Notes: generated by a model from the letters alone, not told the origin. 38,528 nt of DNA from an uncultured Coriobacteriaceae bacterium (GCA_902780305.1 CACZFB010000027.1:1-38528), one strand, 5' to 3'. Positions 1 to 8,875 are shown, counted from the stretch's first letter. Made by a program: numbers and translations.

Positions 1-2030
1 TTCTCCATGTCGCGAATCACCATCTTGTCCCAGCTCTCGCGGGCCTCGAAGTACAGCGTCTTGGCACGGTTGATGGCATCGAGCAACAGGCCGGCGTCGT
101 AGCGATCGAACGTGAAGCCGTTGCCGGTGTCCTCGAACATGTTGTACGGCTCGACGGTGTCCTTGAGGCCGCCGGTCTCGCGTACGATGGGTGCGGAGCC
201 ATAGTGCATGGCGATGAGCTGCGTGAGGCCGCAGGGCTCAAACTGCGAGGGAACGAGGAAGGCGTCGCATGCGGCATAGATCTTGTGCGAGAGCGCCTCG
301 TCGTAGGCGATGTAGGCGCACACCTGCCCCTTGTTGGCATTCTCGTAGTAACGGAACGAGTCCTCGTACTGCGGGTCGCCGGTGCCGAGCACCACGAGCT
401 GGGTGTTGCCGTCGATAATCTGGGGCACGATGGCGTTTACCAGGTCGAGGCCCTTTTGGTTGGTGAGGCGCGAGATGAGGCCGATTACCATCTTGTCGGC
501 GTTCTGCTCCAGGCCGAGTTCCTTTTGCAGGGCGAGCTTGTTGGCCTTCTTCTGCTCGATGGCGTCCTTCGTGCTGTAGGGCGCCTCGATGAGCTTGTCG
601 GTGGCGGGGTTCCAAATCTCCACGTCGATGCCGTTTACGATGCCGCGCAGCTTGCCGCTGTGGTGACGCAGGTGCGCGTCGAGGCCCTCGCCATACTCCC
701 AGGTCTGGATCTCGCCGGCGTAGGTGTTGCTCACCGTGGTAATCATGTCGGAGTAGGCAAGGCCACCCTTGAGCATGTTGGCCTCGGTCCACTCCTCCTG
801 GAGCGCGCCCATGTTAAAGGCGCTGTCGGGCAGATTGGACCAGTACTTGAGGGTGGGGATGTTGTACTTGCCCTGGAAGCGCAGGTTGTGGATGGTGGTA
901 ACCACCTTCGAGCGGGCGAGCGGCGTCTCGTTGAACATGGTGCGCAGATACACGGGCACGAGTCCTGCCTGCCAGTCGTGGCAGTGGATGACATCCGGCG
1001 TCCAGTCCATGTAGTTGAGCGCGGCGAGCGCTGCCTTGCCGAAGTAGCAGAACTTGGGGATGTCGTCCACGAGGTTGGTGTAGGGGTTGCCGTTGGAGAA
1101 GAGCTCCTCGTTGTCGATGAAGTCGTATACGACGCCGTCCCACACGTACTCCATGATGCCCACGTAGAACGAGCGGCCGTCGGAGCACAGGTCCATGTCG
1201 AAGGAGCCGCGGTAGACCATCTTCTGCTTGTACTCGTCCTTGATGCACGCGTACTTGGGCAGGATCACCTTTACGTCGCAGTTGAGTTTTACCAGTGCCT
1301 TGGGCAGAGCGGACATAACGTCGCCCAGACCGCCGGTCTTTACGAACGGGTAGCACTCGGAGCCGATGAAGGCCACGCTGCGGCGGGGCTGCGGGAGCTC
1401 GGGCTCGGGAGCCGGTGCGGGCTCGGGCTCGGGTGCGGGCTTGGGCTCGGGTGCAGGCTTGGGCTTAGGTGCTGGTGCGGGCTTGGCGGCCTTCTTGGGC
1501 GCAGCGGCCTTCTTGGCGGGCGCTGCGGCCTTCTTGGCAGCCGTACTCACGCGCTTGGCCTTGGGCTTGGGCGTGGCCTTTGCGGCGGGCTTAGCCTCAG
1601 CCTTGACCTCGGGCTTAGCAGCGGGCTCGGCCTTGGCCGCGGGCTTAGCCTCGGCCTTGACCTCGGGCTTGGGCTCGGCCTTGGCCGCGGGCTTGGGCTC
1701 GGCCTTGGCCGCGGGCTTGGGCTCGGCCTTGGCCGCGGGCTCGGCCTTGGCCGCGGGCTTAGCCTCTGCCTTTGCCTCGGTCTTGGCTGCCGTAGCCTTG
1801 GGTTCGGCCTTCGCTGCTGCTGCTGCCTTGGGTGCGGGCTTCGCGGCCGTAGCCTTGGGCGCTGCTGCCTTGGGCTTTGCGGTGGAAGCCTTGGCCTTGG
1901 TCGCCGTGGCCTTGGGCTTGGCAGTGCGCTTGGCGGTCGTCTTTGCCGCAGCTGCCTTGGGCGTTGCCTCGGCCGTAACCTCTTTGGCCTCGGTTTCCGC
2001 GGTTACCTTCTTGGTTTGCTTTGTTGCCAT
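1..2030 (-). CDS. glgA: Glycogen synthase with long Ala/Lys/Pro-rich N-terminal extension (3' end beyond window)
   Basis: Transfers glucose from ADP-glucose to the growing alpha-1,4-glucan. The start ATG (2028-2030) has a GGAGG ribosome site 6 bases upstream. 676 codons are visible and the C-terminus runs off the left edge, probably by some 15-20 residues. The GT5 core starts near residue 217 with SVAFIGSECYPF and the ADP-glucose motif KTGGLGDV; near the end come EPCGL and ETGGLKDTV. Residues 2-216 are low complexity, almost only Ala, Lys, Pro and Glu, with repeated AKAEPKP units, and turn into a PEPKPAPEP proline run just before the core. Bacterial GlgA normally begins at the core, so this tail is an addition; it resembles histone H1-like tails in composition only. 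The frame is continuous from tail to core. Long plus-strand reading frames over this gene are composition artefacts. Confidence 0.93.
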   Translation of the reverse strand, partial: MATKQTKKVTAETEAKEVTAEATPKAAAAKTTAKRTAKPKATATKAKASTAKPKAAAPKATAAKPAPKAAAAAKAEPKATAAKTEAKAEAKPAAKAEPAAKAEPKPAAKAEPKPAAKAEPKPEVKAEAKPAAKAEPAAKPEVKAEAKPAAKATPKPKAKRVSTAAKKAAAPAKKAAAPKKAAKPAPAPKPKPAPEPKPAPEPEPAPAPEPELPQPRRSVAFIGSECYPFVKTGGLGDVMSALPKALVKLNCDVKVILPKYACIKDEYKQKMVYRGSFDMDLCSDGRSFYVGIMEYVWDGVVYDFIDNEELFSNGNPYTNLVDDIPKFCYFGKAALAALNYMDWTPDVIHCHDWQAGLVPVYLRTMFNETPLARSKVVTTIHNLRFQGKYNIPTLKYWSNLPDSAFNMGALQEEWTEANMLKGGLAYSDMITTVSNTYAGEIQTWEYGEGLDAHLRHHSGKLRGIVNGIDVEIWNPATDKLIEAPYSTKDAIEQKKANKLALQKELGLEQNADKMVIGLISRLTNQKGLDLVNAIVPQIIDGNTQLVVLGTGDPQYEDSFRYYENANKGQVCAYIAYDEALSHKIYAACDAFLVPSQFEPCGLTQLIAMHYGSAPIVRETGGLKDTVEPYNMFEDTGNGFTFDRYDAGLLLDAINRAKTLYFEARESWDKMVIRDME

Positions 2031-2286
2031 GCTTACCTCCTTGTATGGAGCCTTCGTTACAAGGCCTTACCAACACTATGCCTATACCAATAGTAAGTCT
2101 CAGAAAAGAACGTATCGGCGAACATGACCAATCCATCGCTCAGTGCATGAGAAATAAAATGTGCACAAGGGATTTGGCCTCTTTTCCCAGGCGTTCACGG
2201 TCGCCGCGCAAATATAACAATAGAGGGTTACCGTGTGCCAAAAAACGCGTAAACTGGTCGTGGGTCCCCAAACGAGAGGAGTGCAC

Positions 2287-3246
2287 ATGATTCGCATTGG
2301 CATTATTGGCGCCGGCAATATTGCGCATCGCTTTGCCGCAAGCCTCGCTCACGAACCACGCGCGGAGCTCGTGGCCGCCGCGTGCAGGACGCAGCAGAAG
2401 GCCGAGGCGTTCCTCGAGGAGGTACCCCATTCCCAGGGTGCGCGGCACTACGGCAGTTACGACGAGCTGCTCGCCGACTCACGCGTTGATGCCGTCTATC
2501 TGGCACTTCCGCATGCCTATCATCACGAGTGGGCCATCAAGTCTTTGCGCGCTGGCAAGGCGGTGCTCTGCGAGAAGCCGGCGATGCTCACGGAAGCCCA
2601 GATGCGCGAGGTCGCAGGGGTCTCTCGCCGTGAGGGAAGGCTCTTTATGGAGGCCATGAAGCCGCGGTTCGTGCCACTGTACGAGCGGGTGGAGAGCGAG
2701 CTCGGCGCGATTGGCAGGCTTAAGAGCGTGGAGGCAACGCTCTGCAATAACATGCTTGGCCTCGTGGAAGGTGCGGGGACGTATCACATGACCCCTGGCC
2801 CCGGCGCGGGCGTGTTGCTGGACTGCGGGATCTACTGCGCAAGCTGGCTGGCGGCACTCTGTCCTCCGCTCGAGCTGGTACGTGCCCGCGTGGAGCGCAT
2901 CGACGGCATTGACGTGTATGTGGACGCGCATTTTTGCGCTGAGGACGTGGATGCCCGGCTTGAGTGCGCCTTTAACGAGGCAAAGCCCCGCACGGCAACG
3001 CTGCTGGGCGAATGCGGCAGCATCGTGGTGGAGGAGTTGCACCGGCCGCAGCGGGCAACCGTGCACATTGACGGCGAGTCGCCAAGGGTTCTAGACGTTC
3101 CGTACGAGGTGGACGACTTCTATGGCGAGATACGCCATTTTGTGGACCTGCTCGAGCGCGGTGCAACCGAATCGCCTGCCATGTCGCTCGACGATTCCAT
3201 TGCCTGTGCCAGGATACTGGACCAGGTGCGCGAGGGTGCCGCGTAG
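2287..3246 (+). CDS. Gfo/Idh/MocA-family NAD(P)-dependent oxidoreductase
   Basis: 319 residues, the usual size for this family. The N-terminal Rossmann fold starts at once with GIIGAGNIA (dinucleotide loop); the family motif CEKPAM lies near residue 97, followed by the C-terminal alpha/beta domain. Members oxidise or reduce sugars, inositols or bile-pigment-like substrates; the substrate here cannot be read from sequence. The ATG at 2287 was chosen over an upstream GTG at 2233 because GAGAGGAG sits just before it and the Rossmann strand begins at residue 2. It is transcribed away from glgA and converges on larE, leaving only 6 bases between the two stop codons, so termination must be shared or lie inside the coding regions. 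Confidence 0.88.
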   Translation: MIRIGIIGAGNIAHRFAASLAHEPRAELVAAACRTQQKAEAFLEEVPHSQGARHYGSYDELLADSRVDAVYLALPHAYHHEWAIKSLRAGKAVLCEKPAMLTEAQMREVAGVSRREGRLFMEAMKPRFVPLYERVESELGAIGRLKSVEATLCNNMLGLVEGAGTYHMTPGPGAGVLLDCGIYCASWLAALCPPLELVRARVERIDGIDVYVDAHFCAEDVDARLECAFNEAKPRTATLLGECGSIVVEELHRPQRATVHIDGESPRVLDVPYEVDDFYGEIRHFVDLLERGATESPAMSLDDSIACARILDQVREGAA

Positions 3247-3252
3247 CGGTGC

Positions 3253-4071
3253 CTACAGTACCTCGTTCATCGCTCCGGAGCGAAAACCCTCGAGGTCGAG
3301 ACTCACATAGGTGAAGCCAAGCTCGCGAAGATGCCGTACGATTCGCTCGCGCAAGGCCGGTTGCGCGATGCGAAGGATGTCCTGGTCTGGCACCTCGATG
3401 CGCGCGAGCGTGCCGGCATCGCCATGCACGCGCACGCGCAGCTGGCCAAGGCCGAGCGTGCGCAGGAACTCCTCGGCAGCCTCCACGCGAGCGAGCTTTT
3501 GGGCCGTAATGGTCTCTCCGTAGGCAAACCTCGAGGCGAGACAGGCGGCCGATGGCATGTTCCACACGGGAAGGCCCAGCTCGCGGGCAAGTGCCCGCAC
3601 GTCGCTCTTGGCAAAGCCGCACATCTTGAGGGGGCTCTGCACGCCGAGCTCCGCAAGCGCCCGCATGCCAGGGCGATAGTCTCCCATGTCGTCGACGTTG
3701 GACCCGTCGACCACGTGTGCCATGCCATGCTGCGACGAAGCGTCCTTGAGCAGTGAGAACACCGCACGCTTGCAGAGATAGCAGCGATCGGGGGGATTCT
3801 GCGCGTAGCCAGGAACCGTGAGCTCATCGAATTCGACCAGCACGTGCTCGATGCCCTGTTCGGCACACCACGACTGGGCAAGTCGTACGTCACGCGTGGG
3901 CACGGCGCGGAGCTTCGCGGTTACGGCAATCATGTGTTCGCCCAGCACGTCGTGGGCGACCTTTGCGAGCAGGGTGGAGTCAACCCCTCCCGAGAACGCC
4001 ACGGCCACACTGCCATAGTCGAAAAGCAGCCGCGCGAGGGCATCGTGCTTTTTGTTGAGCTCAGAATCCAT
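3253..4071 (-). CDS. larE: LarE-like ATP-dependent sacrificial sulfur transferase
   Basis: 272 residues of the PP-loop ATP pyrophosphatase superfamily. The P-loop SGGVDS is at 27-32. The family motif PPDRCYLCK has Cys97 and Cys100. Cys177 lies in AACLASRF, at the position of the sacrificial cysteine (Cys176) of Lactobacillus plantarum LarE, which donates its sulfur to make the nickel-pincer cofactor of lactate racemase. Three cysteines would also suit the iron-sulfur-dependent LarE subgroup; I cannot decide between them. The start ATG at 4071 follows GGAGG; longer upstream starts have no ribosome site. No larA, larB or larC is in the window, so the sulfur acceptor is unknown. Confidence 0.85.
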   Translation of the reverse strand: MDSELNKKHDALARLLFDYGSVAVAFSGGVDSTLLAKVAHDVLGEHMIAVTAKLRAVPTRDVRLAQSWCAEQGIEHVLVEFDELTVPGYAQNPPDRCYLCKRAVFSLLKDASSQHGMAHVVDGSNVDDMGDYRPGMRALAELGVQSPLKMCGFAKSDVRALARELGLPVWNMPSAACLASRFAYGETITAQKLARVEAAEEFLRTLGLGQLRVRVHGDAGTLARIEVPDQDILRIAQPALRERIVRHLRELGFTYVSLDLEGFRSGAMNEVL

Positions 4072-4237
4072 GGGTCCTCCTTCCAGGACGGGTGCGCGGA
4101 GGCGACCGTGATGCGACGGGTACCGTCGTCGGCGCACACGGCAGGGCGCAATCCATTGTAGGCTATACTGGGACCGTTGGATGCTAAACCGCCGCTGGTG
4201 CAGCGGCTTTCTTGCACATAAGGCGAAAGGTGGAATC

Positions 4238-4693
4238 ATGCTCGAAGTTGGTACCCTTGCCCCCGATTTCTCGCTGCCCGACCAAAACGGAGAGGTGCGA
4301 TCCCTCAGCGACTATCGCGGCCAAAAGGTCGTCCTGTACTTCTACCCGCGAGACAACACCGCGGGATGCACCAAGCAAGCCTGCGCCTTTGGCGACCTGT
4401 ACCCGCAGTTTACGGAGCGGGGCGCCGTGGTAATTGGCGTGAGCAAGGACAGCGTCGCGTCGCACAAGCGCTTCGAGCAGAAGTACGGCCTTCCGTTCGT
4501 GCTGCTCTCCGACACCAACAAGGAGGTCTTGCAGGCATACGACGTGTGGAAGGAGAAGAAGCTGTACGGCAAGGTCTCGATGGGCGTCGTGCGCACCACC
4601 TATCTTATCGACGAGAACGGCACGATTGCTAAGGCCTTTGGAAAAGTGAAGGCCGCGGACAACCCCGCGCAGATGCTAGGCGAGCTCGCGTGA
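4238..4693 (+). CDS. bcp: Thiol peroxidase, BCP-type peroxiredoxin
   Basis: 151 residues, the standard length for bacterioferritin comigratory protein (PrxQ/BCP). It reduces hydrogen and organic peroxides in the cytoplasm using a thioredoxin-like reductant. The thioredoxin fold holds the peroxidatic Cys44 and resolving Cys49 in AGCTKQAC, the atypical two-cysteine spacing of this family, preceded by FYPRDNT. The ATG at 4238 follows AAAGGTGG. Its last codons overlap yaaA by 4 bases (GTGA), so the two are translated from one message and form a peroxide-stress pair. Confidence 0.95.
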   Translation: MLEVGTLAPDFSLPDQNGEVRSLSDYRGQKVVLYFYPRDNTAGCTKQACAFGDLYPQFTERGAVVIGVSKDSVASHKRFEQKYGLPFVLLSDTNKEVLQAYDVWKEKKLYGKVSMGVVRTTYLIDENGTIAKAFGKVKAADNPAQMLGELA

Positions 4694-5430
4694 GGGTGAT
4701 CATAGCCCCGGCCAAGAAGATGGTGGAGGACGATGCGGTGGCGCCCTTGGGCCTGCCGACGTTCGTCGAGAATGCCGAGGCGCTGGCCGCATGGGTTCGC
4801 GGTCTTTCGTATGCCGAGCAAAAGGCGCTGTGGAAATGCAGCGATGCCATAGCGCGCCAGAATTCTGGCCGGTTCGAGCACATGGACTTGCGTGCCGGTC
4901 TTACGCCGGCCCTGCTGGCCTACGATGGCATCCAATACACGTATATGGCGCCAACGGTATTCGAGAGCGAGCAAATGGAGTACGTGCAGGAGCACCTGCG
5001 CATTCTTTCGGGGTTCTATGGCGTGCTGAGACCCATGGACGGCGTGGTGCCGTATCGGCTCGAGATGCAGGCAAAGGTGACGATTGGCGGTTGTAGGAAC
5101 CTCTATGACTTTTGGGGAGACCGGCTGTATCGCGAGGTCATGGACAAGAGCGGCGTGTTGGTGAACCTTGCGTCGAAGGAGTATGCCAAGGCGATCGAGC
5201 GCTACCTCGGCCCCGACGACCGTTACATCACCTGCGTCTTCGGCGAGCTGGTGGGCGGCCGTGTGATACAAAAGGGCGTCTATGCCAAGATGGCTCGCGG
5301 CGAGATGGTGCGATTCCTTGCGAGCGAGCGGGCGCAGGAGCCAGAGGCCATGCGTGACTTCTCGTGGAGCGGGTACGCGTTTAGCGAGCAACGCTCGACC
5401 GACGACACGTACGTCTTTGTTCGCGACTAG
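4690..5430 (+). CDS. yaaA: YaaA-family peroxide stress protein (UPF0246)
   Basis: 246 residues beginning RVIIAPAKKM, the typical YaaA opening (E. coli has ISPAKTL at the same place). In E. coli YaaA is induced by peroxide and lowers free intracellular iron; it is a DNA-binding fold of uncertain biochemistry. The start is a GTG that overlaps the stop codon of bcp, giving translational coupling. The link to bcp strengthens the oxidative-stress assignment. Family blocks such as YDGIQYTYM, FYGVLRPMDG and LVNLASKEY are intact. The gene converges on the patatin-like gene across 74 bases. Confidence 0.93.
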   Translation: MRVIIAPAKKMVEDDAVAPLGLPTFVENAEALAAWVRGLSYAEQKALWKCSDAIARQNSGRFEHMDLRAGLTPALLAYDGIQYTYMAPTVFESEQMEYVQEHLRILSGFYGVLRPMDGVVPYRLEMQAKVTIGGCRNLYDFWGDRLYREVMDKSGVLVNLASKEYAKAIERYLGPDDRYITCVFGELVGGRVIQKGVYAKMARGEMVRFLASERAQEPEAMRDFSWSGYAFSEQRSTDDTYVFVRD

Positions 5431-5504
5431 GCACAGGCGATTCTCTGGTCGAGCGATGGACTCGTGGGGACCGGCGTCGTAGCGGCAGCCGTTGTACCCA
5501 TCCG

Positions 5505-6407
5505 CTACGCTCCCAAGTAGTCGCGCAGTTGCCCGAGCTGCTCGAAGCAGTCGTAGCAGCCAAGCCAATAGAGGTCGCCGAGTGCCTCCAGGCTCGTCTC
5601 GAGCTTGCCCACCGTAACGGGCTCCGAGGGTGTGCAATGGTAGAGCCTTCCCTCGTCGTGCAATGTCTCGAGTTCGTCGCACTGGCGGTTGTAGTCCGCG
5701 TCGATTCCTTCCAGGGCACGTACCAGCTGGGGATAGCTGCCGTAGACGTGACGCGCCGCGACTGGGTCCTTTATGGCACGCCGGTACGATTGCTCGCGCG
5801 TACGGACCACCACGATCTTGTGGTATCCCTGCTCGATTGCCCACTCGTAGGGAATCTTGCAGGAACAGGCGCCGTCGAGGTAGGGGACGTTATCTATGTA
5901 TACCATGGGCGATATGTAGGGCATCGTCGCCGTCGCTCGCAAGGCGAGCTGCATGTTGGCGCATGATCCCTTTTCGAAGTAGGTGGGGCGACCGGTCTCG
6001 CAGTTGGTTGCCACGGCCACGAACCTGCGGTTTGGCGCACTAAAGCGCTCTTCGTCGAACGGCTCCAAGATGCCGCGGTTCTCTACGATGAAGCCGACGT
6101 CCAGGATGGAGTGGGAGCGCATGAGCGCGCGGGCGCCCACATACCGGTCGTCGTGGCGATAGAGCAGGTTGATGCGTGCGGAGCGACCCGTTTGACCGGA
6201 GACGTAGTTCATGCCGCCGAGGGCGCCCGCCGAGACACCCACGACGCAGGAGAGGTTGAGGCCACAGAGCATCATGACGTCCAGGAATCCCTGCGTGTAC
6301 AGGCCGCGAAACGCCCCTCCCTCCAGAACCAGACAACCTTCCACGACCTGCTCGGGCGCTCGCTCGGTGGGTATCTGGTCTATGTGAGAGTATGCTTTGC
6401 GGGCCAT
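5505..6407 (-). CDS. Patatin-like phospholipase
   Basis: 300 residues with a complete Ser-Asp dyad: oxyanion-hole motif GGAFRG (30-35), nucleophile elbow GVSAG with Ser59, and DGA with Asp178. This is the short bacterial RssA/YjjU-like patatin class, expected to hydrolyse phospholipids or other acyl esters in the cytoplasm or at the inner membrane face; there is no signal peptide or membrane segment. The substrate is unknown. The ATG at 6407 follows GGAAGAGG. It is monocistronic, with a palindromic repeat just upstream. Confidence 0.92.
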   Translation of the reverse strand: MARKAYSHIDQIPTERAPEQVVEGCLVLEGGAFRGLYTQGFLDVMMLCGLNLSCVVGVSAGALGGMNYVSGQTGRSARINLLYRHDDRYVGARALMRSHSILDVGFIVENRGILEPFDEERFSAPNRRFVAVATNCETGRPTYFEKGSCANMQLALRATATMPYISPMVYIDNVPYLDGACSCKIPYEWAIEQGYHKIVVVRTREQSYRRAIKDPVAARHVYGSYPQLVRALEGIDADYNRQCDELETLHDEGRLYHCTPSEPVTVGKLETSLEALGDLYWLGCYDCFEQLGQLRDYLGA

Positions 6408-6467
6408 GGCGCCTCTTCCTCCGTGCCTGATGTGCGACGGACATTATAGTCCCACCGTGTGCGTGGT

Positions 6468-6534
6468 ACAAAGGGGACTGTCCCCTGGACAAAGGGGACA
6501 GTCCCCTGTGTCCAGGGGACTGTCCCCTTTGTCC
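6468..6534. repeat. Triple GGGGACAGTCCCC palindromic repeat
   Basis: Three copies of a GGGGACAGTCCCC-type palindrome (read in alternating orientation) lie within 67 bases. Positions 6487-6508 and 6513-6534 form a 22-bp inverted repeat with a 4-base spacer; a third copy starts at 6468. Each arm is itself a palindrome, so several alternative hairpins are possible. It lies in the divergent gap between the lipase and the HTH regulator. It resembles the REP-like GGGGACAG repeats scattered in many genomes. Confidence 0.85.
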
Positions 6535-6625
6535 GGGATGCGGGCGAGCGCAACGTGCTATTGCGTGACTTCCCCAGGTCTGGGGCCTATGCTTGGGCTA
6601 ACAGGATGCGAAGAAGGAGGTTGAC

Positions 6626-7444
6626 ATGAAGGTGGGACAGGCGATTAATGCCGCACGGCAGCGGGCGGGGTACACGCAGGAGCAACTCGCGGCAAAGGTC
6701 TTTGTGACGCGACAGGCGGTGAGTCGCTGGGAGCGAGGCGACAGCGAGCCGAGCATAGACATGCGCAAGCTCTTGGCGAGCGTTCTGGACATACCCGTGG
6801 TGGACCTGCTCGAGCTGCCCGACGCGCCGACCTGCCAGTGCTGCGGGACCCCGTTCGACGTGCCCAACATGCCCTTTGGGACGAACGCCGACGGGACCGA
6901 GAATCCCGACTACTGCGGTTGGTGCTACCAAAACGGGGAGTTTACCAGCAGCGGCCTGGATGACCTCATCGAGCGCAACGTTCCGTACCTGATGGATGCC
7001 ACGGGCTATACGCAGGAGGAGGCCGTGTCGTTTATGGGCGCGGTGATGCCAACGCTCAAGCGGTGGCGCAGCGTGGAGAACCAAAACGTTGCGGGCAACG
7101 CCAAAAGAAGCTCGTTCTATGTGTGCCCCACCTGCGGAAACATCGTGTGGTCCATGGGGGAGGCAACGGTGGGGTGTTGCGAGAACGCGCTCGAGCCGCT
7201 GGTTGCGCACGCGAACGACGGGGTGCTTCGAGCACGGGTGGACGTGACGGACGGTCGCCAAGTCGTGCAGGTTGACCACCCCATGACCAAGGAGGACCAT
7301 CTGTCCTTTATCGCGGCGGTCGGCGACGACCTCGTGCGCATCAAGCGGCTGTACCCCGAGCAGGAGGCAAGAGCCGAGTTTCCCCTGTTTGGCCCCTGTA
7401 CGGTGTTTGCCTACGGCAGTGGCTGTGGCTTGGTTCGGCTCTAG
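6626..7444 (+). CDS. XRE-type HTH regulator fused to zinc ribbon and degenerate desulfoferrodoxin-like domain
   Basis: 272 residues in three parts. Residues 1-65 are a Cro/C1-type helix-turn-helix (VTRQAVSRWERG). Residues 68-104 are a putative zinc ribbon with Cys70, Cys72, Cys73, Cys97 and Cys100. Residues 163-272 resemble desulfoferrodoxin/superoxide reductase. Cys167-x2-Cys170 and the Cys184-Cys185 pair match a desulforedoxin FeCys4 site. The catalytic-iron motifs are altered: the second histidine after HPMT is Asp224 (a His follows at 225), and the usual YCNxHGLW end reads YGSGCGLV, losing the Cys and His iron ligands. I infer a DNA-binding redox or iron sensor rather than an enzyme. The ATG at 6626 follows AAGGAGG. 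Related HTH-ribbon proteins exist in Firmicutes; targets are unknown. Confidence 0.83.
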   Translation: MKVGQAINAARQRAGYTQEQLAAKVFVTRQAVSRWERGDSEPSIDMRKLLASVLDIPVVDLLELPDAPTCQCCGTPFDVPNMPFGTNADGTENPDYCGWCYQNGEFTSSGLDDLIERNVPYLMDATGYTQEEAVSFMGAVMPTLKRWRSVENQNVAGNAKRSSFYVCPTCGNIVWSMGEATVGCCENALEPLVAHANDGVLRARVDVTDGRQVVQVDHPMTKEDHLSFIAAVGDDLVRIKRLYPEQEARAEFPLFGPCTVFAYGSGCGLVRL

Positions 7445-7469
7445 CACGGCATACGCTGGCTGCAAAAAA

Positions 7470-7513
7470 GTGGCCCCCATTGATTGCCACTTGCGGCAAT
7501 CAATGGGGGCCAC
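7470..7513. terminator. Bidirectional hairpin, CCCCCAT family copy 1
   Basis: Perfect 19-bp inverted repeat (7470-7488 with 7495-7513) around the 6-base loop ACTTGC, preceded by an A run on the plus strand. It lies between the convergent stop codons of the HTH regulator and NADH oxidase and probably terminates both. Sequence is related to the hairpins at 8994 and 25448. Confidence 0.75.
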
Positions 7514-7531
7514 CACCCTTGGTTGGCGCGG

Positions 7532-8875
7532 TTACTTGGCCTGTAGCGCGGCAACCGTCATGTAGTTGTACGCGGAGTTGAAGTGCGGGAGGAAGAAGAT
7601 GTCCAGGAGCGCGAGCTCGTCGATGGTCACCTTCTTCTCGATTGCAAGACTAAACATGTTGATGTTGCCGCTCATGTCGTAGGTGGAGGCAAGTTGCGCA
7701 CCCAGGATAACGCGCGAGGCCTTGTCGTACACGATCTTTATGGTCGTGTCGGGGTTGTCGTGCTCGATGAACGGCGCCTTCTGGCAGTCGGTTACCGTGG
7801 TGGTGAGCACCTCGATGCCCGCGCGCTTGGCCGCGGCCTCGGTGAGGCCGGTCGAGACCATCTTGAGGTCGAAGATGCAGATGCCGCTGGAACCCTGCAC
7901 ACCCAGCGTCTCCACAGGCGTGCCGCACACGTTGTGGCCGGCTACGATACCGCTCCTCACGGCGTTCGTGGCCAGCGCGATGTAGCCCGGCTCACCGTCG
8001 AGGCTGTTGTTGAATATGGTGGCGCAGTCGCCGACGGCATAGACGTCGGGCATGCTGGTTTGCTGGTGACGGTCGACGAGGAAGGCGCCGTTGGAGAAGA
8101 GCTTGAAAACCCCGCCCTCGGCCAGTGCTGTGTTGGGGCGGAAGCCGATGCACACGCAAACCATGTCCACGTCGTAGGCACCCTTGTTCGTAACGAGCTT
8201 GGTGACCTTGCCGTCCTCGCCCTCAAAGTGATCGACACCCTCTCCGTAGTGGGCCTCGATGCCGTTCTCCTCCAGATTTTTGGCCATCATTGCCGAGAAC
8301 TCCGGGTCGAAGTTGTTTGCCATGCAGGTGGGAGCCATGTCCACCAGCAGCGTGTGACGGCCGCAGCGCTGGAATGCCTCCGCCAGCTCCACGCCGATGT
8401 AACCCGCGCCCACCACGGCCACGGTCTTTATGGAGTCGTCCTTGAGCTTCTCCACGACTTCCTGGGCGTTCTGGAACAGCTTGACCTGCTGGATGTTCTC
8501 CAGATCGCCGCCCTCGAAGCGCGGAATGATGGGAAGCGAACCGGTTGCCAGAATGAGCTTGTCGTACGACTCCTCGTAGGCGGTGCCGTCGGCGCCTGTG
8601 GCATAGACCACCTTGTTGGCGTAGTCGATGCGATCGACGGGGCACTCCATGTGGACGGTGGCTCCCTTGGCCTCGAACTGCTCCTTGGTCTGGTAGAACA
8701 GGCCGTCCGGGCCGCTGATCTGCTTGCCAATCCACAGGGCCATGCCGCATCCCAGGAAGCTGATGTTGGAGTTGGCGTCGAAGACGACCACCTCATTGCC
8801 CTCGTAGTTGTCGAGGATGGTGTTTATTGCGGCGGTGCCTGCATGATTGGCGCCAACGACAACGATCTTGCTCAT
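7532..8875 (-). CDS. nox: Water-forming NADH oxidase (Nox2-type flavoprotein)
   Basis: 447 residues of the pyridine nucleotide-disulfide oxidoreductase family. It oxidises NADH with oxygen, protecting anaerobes and regenerating NAD. FAD loop VVVGANHAG with His11; single redox cysteine Cys43 in [11 protein letters not shown] (the cysteine-sulfenic-acid site of streptococcal Nox); NADH loop [13 protein letters not shown]; second FAD motif VYAVGDCA; then the dimerisation domain. CoA-disulfide reductases share this fold, but the FLGCGMALW signature favours NADH oxidase. The ATG at 8875 has GGAGAGGAG upstream; a longer frame to 9043 lacks a ribosome site and would run into the 8994 hairpin. Confidence 0.93.
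   Translation of the reverse strand: MSKIVVVGANHAGTAAINTILDNYEGNEVVVFDANSNISFLGCGMALWIGKQISGPDGLFYQTKEQFEAKGATVHMECPVDRIDYANKVVYATGADGTAYEESYDKLILATGSLPIIPRFEGGDLENIQQVKLFQNAQEVVEKLKDDSIKTVAVVGAGYIGVELAEAFQRCGRHTLLVDMAPTCMANNFDPEFSAMMAKNLEENGIEAHYGEGVDHFEGEDGKVTKLVTNKGAYDVDMVCVCIGFRPNTALAEGGVFKLFSNGAFLVDRHQQTSMPDVYAVGDCATIFNNSLDGEPGYIALATNAVRSGIVAGHNVCGTPVETLGVQGSSGICIFDLKMVSTGLTEAAAKRAGIEVLTTTVTDCQKAPFIEHDNPDTTIKIVYDKASRVILGAQLASTYDMSGNINMFSLAIEKKVTIDELALLDIFFLPHFNSAYNYMTVAALQAK

Noticed and set aside
204..2127. Long plus-strand open frames with Gly/Leu- and Ala-rich translations
   Set aside because: They are antisense to glgA, have low-complexity translations typical of GC-rich complements and no ribosome sites; the minus frame carries the GT5 motifs.
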